Shown: piece by piece, positions 22,738 to 30,569 of the stretch
Layout: every line of letters starts with the position of its first letter
Numbering within the stretch: the first letter of the stretch is position 1
Source: Ectopseudomonas alcaliphila
Lineage (GTDB): Bacteria; Pseudomonadota; Gammaproteobacteria; Pseudomonadales; Pseudomonadaceae
Direction of reading: 5' to 3'
Assembly (NCBI RefSeq): GCF_900101755.1
Contig: NZ_FNAE01000009.1
Location: 62,001-126,000 of the forward strand
Length of the DNA stretch: 64,000 nt
Notes under the pieces: model-generated
What the model was told of the DNA's origin: nothing
The model's database searches: none
What the model saw: only the letters and a program-made list of their open reading frames with translations
Program-made: the position numbers and the translations under genes

Positions 22738-23055
22738 ATGCGCCAACCGACACTGCTGCTACCGCCAGTCACGCTGAGCATCCGCTTCGCGGATCTGCTG
22801 GGCGACAAGATGCTGACCATTCCCGCAGCCGAGCGCCGCAGCCGCTGGGCAGATTGGCTGCGACTGTCGCGCACCACCGGTCGCGCCGGGGCTCGCTACT
22901 GGAGCGACAACAGCCAATGCAGAGGCTGCAAACACCTGCGTGGCACCTGGTGCCAGCTGCAGGAGCTGCCCTGCACGGTCAACCCGATTCTCACCTACCG
23001 CACCGGAGAAGTCGGGATGGCCTGCATGGGCGCGGGCCGGGAGGAACGCGCATGA
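22738..23055 (+). CDS. Small phage protein with a Cys-rich motif
   Basis: The 105-residue product from ATG 22738 (MRQPTLLLPPVTLSIRFADLL) has CRGCKHLRGTWCQLQELPC in its second half, a Cys pattern (four Cys in 19 residues) that could bind a metal. The Arg-rich middle (ERRSRWADWLRLSRTTGRAG) could bind nucleic acid. The start lies 11 bases after the previous stop, and the end overlaps the next start (ATGA). The family is unknown. Confidence 0.55.
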   Translation: MRQPTLLLPPVTLSIRFADLLGDKMLTIPAAERRSRWADWLRLSRTTGRAGARYWSDNSQCRGCKHLRGTWCQLQELPCTVNPILTYRTGEVGMACMGAGREERA

Positions 23056-23336
23056 ACCGCACCGTAAAAGAGGCCGCCCAGGTACTGGGCATCGCCGAGA
23101 GCCAGCTGCGCGCGCACCTGCGCAGCATCAACGCCCTCAACCGCGACGGCACCCTGGCAGCGCGCCACATCGGCGGCGGCAAGCTGTTCATGGACCCGCG
23201 CGTAACCGAGCCGAAGCGCCTCGGCATCCGCAAGCACTACGCCGTGCTGATGGTCACCGAGGCCGGTATCGACTGGCTGGCCAAACAGCTCGGCATCGCC
23301 ATCACCGAAGTACCCGCAAAGGACAGCGCCGCATGA
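23052..23336 (+). CDS. KilAC-like (phage antirepressor C-terminal domain) protein
   Basis: The 94-residue protein (MNRTVKEAAQVLGIAESQLR) looks like the KilAC/ANT domain found at the C-terminus of phage antirepressors: a helix-turn-helix-like start, RAHLRSINALNRDG, and the signature TEAGIDWLAKQLGI. Here it stands alone without the BRO or Rha N-terminal domain. In other phages the domain helps displace repressors. The start overlaps the preceding stop (ATGA). Confidence 0.55.
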   Translation: MNRTVKEAAQVLGIAESQLRAHLRSINALNRDGTLAARHIGGGKLFMDPRVTEPKRLGIRKHYAVLMVTEAGIDWLAKQLGIAITEVPAKDSAA

Positions 23337-23515
23337 ACAAGCCCAACCCAATCGCCGACGCTATCGGCGTCGTCAAGCTGGTCAGCATGCACCACGCCAA
23401 CCCGGGCGCCGTCAGCGCCGCCACCGCCATCGGCAAGAGCGTCGAAGGCGTCACCGCGATCATCGCCGCCAAGCTCAGCCGCCCCATGGCGGGGTGCGGG
23501 GAGGTGGCGCAGTGA
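23333..23515 (+). CDS. Small phage protein of unknown function
   Basis: The 60-residue product (MNKPNPIADAIGVVKLVSMHH) is Ala/Val-rich and mildly hydrophobic, without a clear membrane segment. ATG 23333 overlaps the stop of the KilAC-like gene, and the TGA overlaps the GTG of the PrtN-like gene, so it is read in a coupled chain. Confidence 0.5.
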   Translation: MNKPNPIADAIGVVKLVSMHHANPGAVSAATAIGKSVEGVTAIIAAKLSRPMAGCGEVAQ

Positions 23516-23751
23516 CCACTACGCTCGCCCTGCTCCAGCACCGCCACAAGGCCAACAGCTTGCCCCTGGATCAAGTGCGCGCCGAGTACTTCTCCCACAT
23601 CAAGACCGAGAAGCGCCTGCGCCACCTCATTCGCACCGGTGAGGTGCAGCTGGCCACCTTCAGGATTTCCGATTCGCGCCTGGCGCCGCTGCACGTGCGC
23701 CTGGCCGACCTCGCCGCCTACCTCGACGCCCGCGCCGAGCAAGCGGCATAA
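23512..23751 (+). CDS. PrtN-like (pyocin activator) transcription factor
   Basis: The 79-residue product from GTG 23512 contains TLALLQHRHKANSLPLDQVRAEYFSH and a C-terminal HVRLADLAAYLDARAEQAA, the pattern of the PrtN family, a short winged-helix-type activator first known from pyocin regulation. In a prophage it may act on early genes or on host pyocin-type loci. GTG overlaps the previous stop (GTGA). It closes the first coupled block of the operon. Confidence 0.65.
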   Translation: MTTTLALLQHRHKANSLPLDQVRAEYFSHIKTEKRLRHLIRTGEVQLATFRISDSRLAPLHVRLADLAAYLDARAEQAA

Positions 23752-23800
23752 CCCGCGCCCGGCGGCACCGGGCAACTCTCTGACAAACGAGGCACAGCAC

Positions 23801-24145
23801 ATGAAACCCACTGACAGCTCCGATTTTCTCCAGTCCCTCAACTCCGGTGTATTCGCCAGCCAGCTCGGCCGCGCCCTCTCCGACGTCGCCGCGGGCTGCA
23901 TCGATCACGGCAAGGAAGGCCAGGTAATCATCACCCTCAAGCTCAAGCAGATCGCGCAGACCAACCAGGTGAACATCACCCACAAGCTCGACTTCGTGCA
24001 GCCCACCAAGCGTGGCAAGAAGCGCGAAGACACCACCCTCGACACCCCGATGTACGTCACCCCGGATGGCCTGCAGCTGTTCCAGACCAACCCGACCGAC
24101 CAGCTCTTCCGCAAGGAAGACACGCCCGTACCGGAGCGCAGCTGA
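23801..24145 (+). CDS. Phage protein of unknown function beside DUF2303
   Basis: The 114-residue protein (MKPTDSSDFLQSLNSGVFASQL) has an N-terminal helix, a beta segment VIITLKLKQIAQTNQVNITHKL, a basic stretch and MYVTPDGLQLF. ACGAGG precedes ATG 23801, and a CTCTGAC copy lies at 23778. Its neighbour downstream is DUF2303 (24207), so they may work together. The function is unknown. Confidence 0.55.
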   Translation: MKPTDSSDFLQSLNSGVFASQLGRALSDVAAGCIDHGKEGQVIITLKLKQIAQTNQVNITHKLDFVQPTKRGKKREDTTLDTPMYVTPDGLQLFQTNPTDQLFRKEDTPVPERS

Positions 24146-24180
24146 TCACCCGTAACCCGCAACACCGCACCACCTAACCA

Positions 24181-24198
24181 TCCTTACTCTGACAAGGA
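24181..24198 (+). promoter_or_regulatory. CTCTGAC hairpin that includes the ribosome site of the DUF2303 gene
   Basis: TCCTT pairs with AAGGA around the loop ACTCTGAC. The 3' arm (AAGGA, 24194..24198) is the likely Shine-Dalgarno of ATG 24207, so the hairpin could hide the ribosome site. Confidence 0.5.
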
Positions 24199-24206
24199 CT
24201 ACAACG

Positions 24207-25034
24207 ATGTTCGATCACAAAGCACTGGATACCCTCAACGCCCAAGCCGTCGCAGCCGCCCAGGTAAGCATTCAAACCAGTGGCAACCAACTGGCGGTCC
24301 TGCCAGCCAACTGCACCACCCTGAATCTGGAGCAGTTCCAATCCCACCGCGACCGCTTCCGCGGCTCGCTGCACACGCACGCGCTGAAAGCCTTCTCGGC
24401 CTACGTCGAGCGCCATATCGGTGGCGAGGAAGATACCGGCGCAGCCGGCTTCGTCGACCAGGACGCCATGAGCGCGACCGTCATCTTCAACCTCGGCACC
24501 CCGGATGACGCAGGCCACGGCGACGACCGCGCCACCCTCACCCTCAAACCCACCGCTGCCTACAAGGCGCTGAACGAAGTGGTTGGCCGTTCGCTCAGCC
24601 AGCAGCAACTGGCCGAGTTCCTCGAGGACTGGGCGCCGCACCTGGTAGCCAGCGCCGGCGACCAGAAGCTGGGCACCCCTTCAGCTATCAACGCCATCCG
24701 CCGCATGTCCATCAAGGCCATTGCCGAGGTGAACACCGAAGTGGGCGACCTGAACAACCGCCGCAGCGCCATGGAGGAGATCGAAGCCAAAAGCCTCGAA
24801 ACCCTGCCGACTGCGTTCGTGTTCAGCGCCAAGCCCTACGACCCACTCAGCGTCGCCGATATCACCCTGCGCCTGTCGGTGATCACTGGCGATAAGAGCC
24901 CAGTGCTCAAGCTGCGCTGGGTCGGACAGGAAGCCCAGCAAGAAGCCTTCGCCGAAGAGTTCCAGCAGGTGCTCGACGGTGAAATCGGCGGCCTGTTGCC
25001 GCTGACCATTGGCACCTACTCGCAAGGCAAATAA
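24207..25034 (+). CDS. DUF2303 family protein (YfdQ-like)
   Basis: The 275-residue protein matches the DUF2303 pattern: LNLEQFQSHRDRFRGSLHTH near residue 40, SLSQQQLAEFLEDWAPHL near 135, and C-terminal beta strands with VLKLRWVGQEAQQEAFAEEF. The family is widespread in siphophages, is often expressed early and has no established activity. The AAGGA ribosome site lies in the hairpin 24181..24198, so expression may be controlled at translation. Confidence 0.8.
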   Translation: MFDHKALDTLNAQAVAAAQVSIQTSGNQLAVLPANCTTLNLEQFQSHRDRFRGSLHTHALKAFSAYVERHIGGEEDTGAAGFVDQDAMSATVIFNLGTPDDAGHGDDRATLTLKPTAAYKALNEVVGRSLSQQQLAEFLEDWAPHLVASAGDQKLGTPSAINAIRRMSIKAIAEVNTEVGDLNNRRSAMEEIEAKSLETLPTAFVFSAKPYDPLSVADITLRLSVITGDKSPVLKLRWVGQEAQQEAFAEEFQQVLDGEIGGLLPLTIGTYSQGK

Positions 25035-25052
25035 GCCCCACCACCACCCGCC

Positions 25053-25074
25053 GCCAGGGCCTCTGACCCCTGGC
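25053..25074 (+). repeat. CTCTGAC-loop hairpin upstream of the membrane P-loop gene
   Basis: GCCAGGG pairs with CCCTGGC around the loop CCTCTGAC. It lies 26 bases before ATG 25101, and its sense-strand loop is that of the array after cro, in the other operon. Confidence 0.6.
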
Positions 25075-25100
25075 AGCGGGCTCACTCGGAGACACAACAC

Positions 25101-25901
25101 ATGACCATTTCCCTGATCACCGCCGGCGTCATCGCCGCGCTGGCAATCATCGCCCTGCTCGGCCTGGCCGCCTGGGCTCGCATCAGCGCGGAAACCGCCC
25201 GCACCAATGGCTATGACCAAGGCTACGGCGACGCCAAGAAAGCAGCCGCCGACTACACCACCAGCCTCGAAGGCCAGCTCGCCAACGCCGTAGGCCGCCT
25301 GGCAAAGGCCAACCGTGAGCATGACCAGCAGCTGCAGGACGCCGACCGCCGTATCGCCATCTACGCCGGCCGCAGCTACACCCGCGACGAACTGGCCGCC
25401 ATTCTCCGCGCAGCCAAGCACCTCAAGGTCGCCGCCCGCACCTACGACCAGCTGAAAATGGCCCAGGTGCTCGACCTGAGCGACCAGGCGCAGCGCCACC
25501 TCACCGTATGCGGCGAACTGGAGCAGATCGCCCAGCGCATCGAGGATCAACTCGAAGGCAACGCCCCGGCCGCACTTCCAAACAGCCAGTCCCAGGCGGA
25601 AGTCGCCCTGCTCGAAGCGGCAGCCTTCGCCGCTGGCGTACCCAACGGCAAAAGCTGGCTCGTCTACGGCCCCGAAGGCTGCGGCAAAACCACGAACGCC
25701 CGGGCCATCGCCGACGCCCTTGGCCTGACGGAGATCGTTGACGACTGGCAACCAGGCGACCCCGCGCCGATCACCAAGGCACTGGTGCTGACCAACCACC
25801 TCGGCCCCGACCACCCGCCCTTCTACCGCCGCGTGCTGAGCTACGACCAAGCTATGTCGCTGGTTGCAGCCTCCAAGGCCAAGCAGGGAGCTGCAGCATG
25901 A
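25101..25901 (+). CDS. Membrane-anchored coiled-coil protein with a C-terminal mini P-loop domain
   Basis: The 266-residue protein has an N-terminal membrane helix (residues 4 to 26, SLITAGVIAALAIIALLGLA), a coiled-coil region (about 45 to 155) and a short nucleotide-binding domain (180 to 255). Walker A is GPEGCGKTT at 190 to 198, followed by DDWQPGDP and ALVLTNHLGP. The P-loop domain is only about 80 residues long and lacks a full Walker B. Small free-standing versions occur in phages; here it is fused to a membrane coiled coil. GGAGA precedes the start, and a CTCTGAC hairpin lies upstream. It overlaps the DHH gene by four bases. Confidence 0.7.
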   Translation: MTISLITAGVIAALAIIALLGLAAWARISAETARTNGYDQGYGDAKKAAADYTTSLEGQLANAVGRLAKANREHDQQLQDADRRIAIYAGRSYTRDELAAILRAAKHLKVAARTYDQLKMAQVLDLSDQAQRHLTVCGELEQIAQRIEDQLEGNAPAALPNSQSQAEVALLEAAAFAAGVPNGKSWLVYGPEGCGKTTNARAIADALGLTEIVDDWQPGDPAPITKALVLTNHLGPDHPPFYRRVLSYDQAMSLVAASKAKQGAAA

Positions 25902-27277
25902 AAACCCTTTGCATCTACCACGCCAATTGCGCCGATGGCTTCGGCGCCGCCTGGGTCGTTCGCCAAGCGCTCGGTGCCGATAACGTCGAGTTCCACGCAG
26001 GCCACTACGGTATGCCTGCACCGGACGTCGAAGGCCGCGACGTGATCATCGTGGACTTCTCCTACCCCTATGAACTGCTGTTGCTACTCGGCCATCAGGC
26101 CCGCTCGATCCTGATCATCGACCACCACAAGACGGCAGCCGAAGCGCTGGCCCAACTGCCGCAGGCCCCGTCCTGCTTCGCAGAGTGGGCGCCCTCTACC
26201 CAGCGCGTCGGCACCGTGTTCGATATGAATCGCAGCGGCGCCGGCCTCACCTGGGACTACTTCAACCCAGCCGAGCCACGCCCAGCCCTGATCAACCACA
26301 TCGAGGATCGCGACCTCTGGCGCTTCAAGCTGGAAGGCACGCGAGAAGTCATGGCTAGCGTCTTCAGCTACCCGCATGACTTCGACGTGTGGGACGCCAT
26401 CATGGAAATATCCACCCATCAGCACTGGGTCGCCGGCAAAGCCATCGACCGCAAGCATCACAAAGACCTGGCCGAGCTGATCGGCAGCAACACCCGGCTC
26501 ACCAACATTTCCGGCTACAGCGTACCGACCATCAACCTGCCACCCACCATGGCTAGCGATGCCGGGCACCTGATGAGCGAAGGCCAACCCTTCGCCGCTA
26601 TCTACTGGGACACCGACGAGCACCGCAAGTATTCCTTGCGCAGCCGGCCGGAAGGCCTCGACGTTTCCGAAATCGCCAAGCAGTTCGGCGGCGGTGGCCA
26701 CCGCGGCGCCGCAGGCTTCACCGTGCCGTTCGATCATGAACTGGTGACAGGCCATGTGCAGGCGACGCTGGAGAGCACCAGCGGCCAGGACATCGTGCTC
26801 AACCCTGAAGCGCAGAGCATTTTGGCGCAGTGCATTTCGGCACACGGCTATGTCGTCGCAGCCTTGACTAACGGCCGGCCAGACCTGGCGCTGGCGGAAG
26901 CTCGCCTATGGGTTGAGTCCTTCACCGAGGCTGCCCGGCAACTGACCGCAGCGCCGCTTCCAATGCCAGTAACTCGCGATGAACTGGGGCACTGGACTCA
27001 CCCAGCCTGGCCACAAGACGGTGACGAGGACGCCATCCCGAAAGCTTGGTTTGCCAACAACGGCCTTGAACCTTTCATTGTCGAGTTCGAGAACGACGCG
27101 CCCGAAACCCTGAGCGATGCCTACTTCGAACAGGGCAACCCCGACTGCAGCGCATGGCAACCCAGCACACCACCAGGTGAAGGCTGGTTCGTCTTCTCCA
27201 TCCACTACACCGAAGACGGCCCCGTCTGCGTTTGGGTGCGCCCAGTTCAGGAGGGCACCACTCATGCCTCAGTCTGA
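25898..27277 (+). CDS. DHH/DHHA1 phosphoesterase fused to an unknown C-terminal domain
   Basis: Residues 1 to 285 form a DHH/DHHA1 phosphoesterase. NCADGFGAAW (motif I), VIIVDFS (II), IIDHHKT (III, D75-H76-H77), INHIEDRDLW (IV) and FGGGGHRGAAGF (264 onward) are all present, so it should be an active metal-dependent phosphodiesterase on short or cyclic nucleotides or nucleic-acid ends. A helical linker follows, then a roughly 100-residue domain (about 355 to 455) with HPAWPQDGDEDAIPK and GEGWFVFSIHYTEDGP, of a type found in phage orphans. The 459-residue length is well above a lone NrnA-like enzyme. The start overlaps the P-loop gene (ATGA). Confidence 0.75.
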   Translation: MKTLCIYHANCADGFGAAWVVRQALGADNVEFHAGHYGMPAPDVEGRDVIIVDFSYPYELLLLLGHQARSILIIDHHKTAAEALAQLPQAPSCFAEWAPSTQRVGTVFDMNRSGAGLTWDYFNPAEPRPALINHIEDRDLWRFKLEGTREVMASVFSYPHDFDVWDAIMEISTHQHWVAGKAIDRKHHKDLAELIGSNTRLTNISGYSVPTINLPPTMASDAGHLMSEGQPFAAIYWDTDEHRKYSLRSRPEGLDVSEIAKQFGGGGHRGAAGFTVPFDHELVTGHVQATLESTSGQDIVLNPEAQSILAQCISAHGYVVAALTNGRPDLALAEARLWVESFTEAARQLTAAPLPMPVTRDELGHWTHPAWPQDGDEDAIPKAWFANNGLEPFIVEFENDAPETLSDAYFEQGNPDCSAWQPSTPPGEGWFVFSIHYTEDGPVCVWVRPVQEGTTHASV

Positions 27278-27584
27278 AATCTGCCTGCGCCAGAAGCGCG
27301 CAATGCCCCTGCAGAACATCATCGCCACCAGCGGCAAATCCTTCGTCTGCGTTGGCTACAACCACCCCGATGACCGCACCGTGGCGGGCGACCGTTTCTG
27401 CCACTGCTGGAAGAACAGCCACGTCGACGAGCACGGGCATTGGGATCGCCGCGACATCACCGACACCCTGTCGGTGATGGCAGCCGCCCTCAGCATCGAC
27501 GAGAACATCCGCGTCGCTGAGGGCATGACCGACGATGAAATGAATGAAGCGGATCTGACCGCTGAAGAGGAGCCGCAGCCATGA
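27264..27584 (+). CDS. Small acidic phage protein of unknown function
   Basis: The 106-residue protein starts at ATG 27264 (MPQSEICLRQKRAMPLQNII), preceded by GGAGGGC. It has CVGYNHPDDRTVAGDRFCHC near the middle and a very acidic end (DEMNEADLTAEEEP). The gene overlaps the DHH gene by 14 bases and the HD gene by 4. No family is recognised. Confidence 0.5.
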   Translation: MPQSEICLRQKRAMPLQNIIATSGKSFVCVGYNHPDDRTVAGDRFCHCWKNSHVDEHGHWDRRDITDTLSVMAAALSIDENIRVAEGMTDDEMNEADLTAEEEPQP

Positions 27585-28165
27585 CCTGGATTCTCACCAA
27601 CCAAGGCATTCGCTTCGAACTGCTCGCACCGACTGCCGAAATGATCCACCCGGCAGACATTGCTCACAGCCTGGCCCATGTGTGCCGCTTCAATGGCCAT
27701 ACCGGCACGCACTACTCGGTGGCGCAGCACTGCTACCTCGCCTCTGAGCTGGTCGCCCCGGAGCACCAGCTGGCCGCCCTACTCCACGACGCGCCAGAAG
27801 CCTACATCGGCGACATGGTGAGCCCACTCAAGCAAGCACTGCGCTGGATGGGTGGAACACTCGAAGCCCGGGGCGGCCGCGACGTTTATGGCGAAGCAGA
27901 ACATCGTGTCTGGCTTGCCATCTGCGACCGCTTCGACCTTGATCCAGAGCTGCCACGTGAGATCCACGATGTGGACATGTACATGCTGGCCGTCGAGCGC
28001 CGTGACCTGATGCCAGCGCACCCTGATGCATGGGAGTGCATCCAGGGCATCGAACTGCCTGCTTGGCGCATCAAACCCTGGAGCGCAGCAGAAGCCCGAG
28101 ACCGCTACTTCCAGCGCCTGCTTTCGCTGCTGAGCACCACCCACCGCGCGAGGGCTACAGCATGA
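27581..28165 (+). CDS. HD-domain nucleotide phosphohydrolase
   Basis: The 194-residue protein has the HD signature: H50 in YSVAQHCY, H69-D70 in ALLHDAPEAYIGD and later aspartates in EIHDVDMYMLAVERR. It resembles YfbR-type 5'-nucleotidases that act on deoxynucleoside monophosphates. In a phage it could adjust dNMP pools or remove a signal nucleotide. The start overlaps the previous stop, and the end overlaps the next start (ATGA). Confidence 0.75.
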   Translation: MTWILTNQGIRFELLAPTAEMIHPADIAHSLAHVCRFNGHTGTHYSVAQHCYLASELVAPEHQLAALLHDAPEAYIGDMVSPLKQALRWMGGTLEARGGRDVYGEAEHRVWLAICDRFDLDPELPREIHDVDMYMLAVERRDLMPAHPDAWECIQGIELPAWRIKPWSAAEARDRYFQRLLSLLSTTHRARATA

Positions 28166-28740
28166 GCACGGTTCACGACCCTATGAAGGCGCCGATCAGC
28201 CTGCACGGCCTCGGCTTCATTCAGGTACAGCTGCAGGGCGGCCAGCGCCTGCACGTTTGGCACCCAGACCTGCCGCGCCGCAGTTGCTTCGAGCACTCGG
28301 CTATTCACAGCCACCGCTTTAGCTTTGATTCGCGGGTGCTTGTGGGCCTGCAGATCAACATCAACTACCGCGCAACCAACGCCGAAGACGGAGAGGCTAC
28401 ACACCGCCTCTACCTGCACGAAGGCGCACGCAGCCCCAACGGCGGCCGCCCGTGGGTGCCCAATGCGCCGGTGATCATGACGCCGATGCAACGCTGGGAG
28501 ATTCCTGCGGGCGTGTCCTACCACATCGACGCTTACGACTTTCATCGCACCGAGCCAGGTGGCGATGGTCGCGTCGCCACCCTGATGACGAAGTACTCCG
28601 AAGGCAGGGCAGGCGCAATGAGCAGTTGCGCTATCGGCATCGACCCCGACACCGACTTCGACCGTTTCCAGCTCAGCCCGGCCGAGCTGTGGGCTTATGT
28701 GATCGACGTCCTGGGCAGCAACGGAGGCGCCCAACCATGA
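28162..28740 (+). CDS. Phage protein with a possible cupin-like fold
   Basis: The 192-residue protein (MSTVHDPMKAPISLHGLGF) has a His-rich segment HSAIHSHRFSFDSRVLVG and later RWEIPAGVSYHIDAYDFHRTEP. This arrangement of histidines on beta strands suggests a metal-binding cupin, although no strict motif is met. It ends with LWAYVIDVLGSNG. The start overlaps the HD gene, and the end overlaps the methyltransferase start by four bases. Confidence 0.55.
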   Translation: MSTVHDPMKAPISLHGLGFIQVQLQGGQRLHVWHPDLPRRSCFEHSAIHSHRFSFDSRVLVGLQININYRATNAEDGEATHRLYLHEGARSPNGGRPWVPNAPVIMTPMQRWEIPAGVSYHIDAYDFHRTEPGGDGRVATLMTKYSEGRAGAMSSCAIGIDPDTDFDRFQLSPAELWAYVIDVLGSNGGAQP

Positions 28741-30569
28741 CCGCAACCACCTACCGCATCCACCCACAACCCAGCTTCAACTTCGGCGGCCTGGTCATCG
28801 ACAACTTCGCTGGCGGCGGCGGCGCATCCACCGGCATCGAAATGGCCCTCGGCCGGCCGGTCGATATCGCCATCAACCACGACCCCGAAGCCATCGCCAT
28901 GCACGAGATCAACCACCCGCACACCAAGCACTACTGCGAGAGCGTGTGGGAGGTCGACCCGCGCGAGATCACTGGCGGGCGCCCCGTCGACCTCTGCTGG
29001 TTCAGCCCGGATTGCAAACACTTCAGCAAGGCCAAGGGCGGCAAGCCGGTCAAGAAAGAGATTCGCGGCCTCGCCTGGGTGGCCATCCGCTACGCCGCCA
29101 CCGTGCGACCGCGCGTCATCATGCTGGAGAACGTCGAGGAGTTCGTTACTTGGGGGCCGCTTGCCGAGGGTCGCCCATGCCCGAAGAACAAGGGCCGCAC
29201 CTTCAACAGCTTCGTCAACGCCCTGCGCCGCCACGGCTACCAGGTGGAATGGCGCGAACTGCGCGCCAACCAGTTCGGCGCCGCCACCATCCGCAAGCGC
29301 CTGTTCCTGATCGCACGTTGCGACGGCCTGCCCATCGTCTGGCCCGAGCCGACACACCTGCCGGCCGGCAGCCCCGAGGTCAAAGCCAAACAGGCCAAGC
29401 CCCAGCGACTGGCGGCGGACATCATCGACTGGTCGCTCCCATGCCCGTCGATCTTCCTCACCCCCGAGGAAGGCAAAGCGCTCAAGGTACGCCGCCCGCT
29501 GGCCGAGAACACCCTGCGCCGCATCGCACGCGGCATCCAGCGCTACGTGATCGACAACGCCGACCCGTTCCTGGTCAAAGTCAACCACGGCTATGACTAC
29601 TTCCGGGGCCAGCCGCTGAACGAGCCCATGCAGACCATCACCAGCAAGCTCGGTACCGGCGTGGTTGTGCCGACCCTGGCGCCGCTGATGGTCGTCAACA
29701 CCACCGGGCACCCCGGGGCCGCAGTAGACGACCCGCTGCGCACCGTAACCACTGGCGGGCACCATGCCCTAATCGCCCCCACCTTGGCACCGTTCATCGC
29801 CAACACTCGCAATGGCGAGCGCGCCGGCCAACACCCGCGCGTCGCCAGCACCGAGCAACCACTATGGACGGTGACCGCACAGGGCTCGCAACAAGCGATC
29901 ATAGCTCCGGTGCTCACCAAGTTCCGCACCAACGACAGCGGCACATCGGTGCTGGAGCCGGTCCCCACCATCACCGCCAACAGCTACATCAAGAAGCCAG
30001 GCGGCGCAGCACCGATCGGCGTGGTGGCAGCCTTCCTGGCCAAGCACTACGGCGGCAACTACAAAGGCCCAGGCTCGGCGATGACCGACCCAGCGCCCAC
30101 CGTCACAACCCGCGACCACAACGCCCTGGTCACCAGCCACATGATCAAGCTGCGCGGCACCAGCCGTGACGGCCAACCCGTGGCCGAGCCGCTGCACACC
30201 GTCACCGCATCCGGCAACCACCTGGGCGAAGTGCGCGCCTTCCTGCTCAAGTACTACGAGCACGGTACCGGCCAATCACTGGCCGACCCACTGCACACCA
30301 TCACGACCAAGGATCGCCTCGGCCTGGTGATGGTCAAGGGCGAGCCGTACCAGATCGTCGATATCGGCATGCGCATGCTCGAGCCACACGAGCTCTACGC
30401 CGCCCAGGGCTTCCCAGCCGACTACATCCACAACCGCACCCTCACCAACCCCAAGCTGCCGAAGGACGCCCAGGTGCGGATGTGCGGCAACAGCGTCTGC
30501 CCACCCGTCGCCGCCGCCCTCGTGCGCGCCAACCTGGTGGGCATGCAGCGGAGCGAGGTGGCGGCATGA
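28737..30569 (+). CDS. C5-cytosine DNA methyltransferase with seven internal repeats
   Basis: The 610-residue enzyme shows motif I (NFAGGGGASTGIEMALG), motif IV with the catalytic Cys93 in SPDCKHFS, ENVEEF (VI), NQFGAATIRKRLFLIA (VIII), and MRMLEPHELYAAQGFP with QVRMCGNSVCPP (IX/X). Between motifs VIII and IX, residues 290 to 530 hold seven repeats of (D/E/Q)P, two residues, T(V/I)T, at 296, 332, 374, 407, 451, 484 and 517. This is the target-recognition region, and it is much longer than usual. Methylation would protect phage DNA. No cognate nuclease lies nearby. Confidence 0.9.
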   Translation: MTATTYRIHPQPSFNFGGLVIDNFAGGGGASTGIEMALGRPVDIAINHDPEAIAMHEINHPHTKHYCESVWEVDPREITGGRPVDLCWFSPDCKHFSKAKGGKPVKKEIRGLAWVAIRYAATVRPRVIMLENVEEFVTWGPLAEGRPCPKNKGRTFNSFVNALRRHGYQVEWRELRANQFGAATIRKRLFLIARCDGLPIVWPEPTHLPAGSPEVKAKQAKPQRLAADIIDWSLPCPSIFLTPEEGKALKVRRPLAENTLRRIARGIQRYVIDNADPFLVKVNHGYDYFRGQPLNEPMQTITSKLGTGVVVPTLAPLMVVNTTGHPGAAVDDPLRTVTTGGHHALIAPTLAPFIANTRNGERAGQHPRVASTEQPLWTVTAQGSQQAIIAPVLTKFRTNDSGTSVLEPVPTITANSYIKKPGGAAPIGVVAAFLAKHYGGNYKGPGSAMTDPAPTVTTRDHNALVTSHMIKLRGTSRDGQPVAEPLHTVTASGNHLGEVRAFLLKYYEHGTGQSLADPLHTITTKDRLGLVMVKGEPYQIVDIGMRMLEPHELYAAQGFPADYIHNRTLTNPKLPKDAQVRMCGNSVCPPVAAALVRANLVGMQRSEVAA

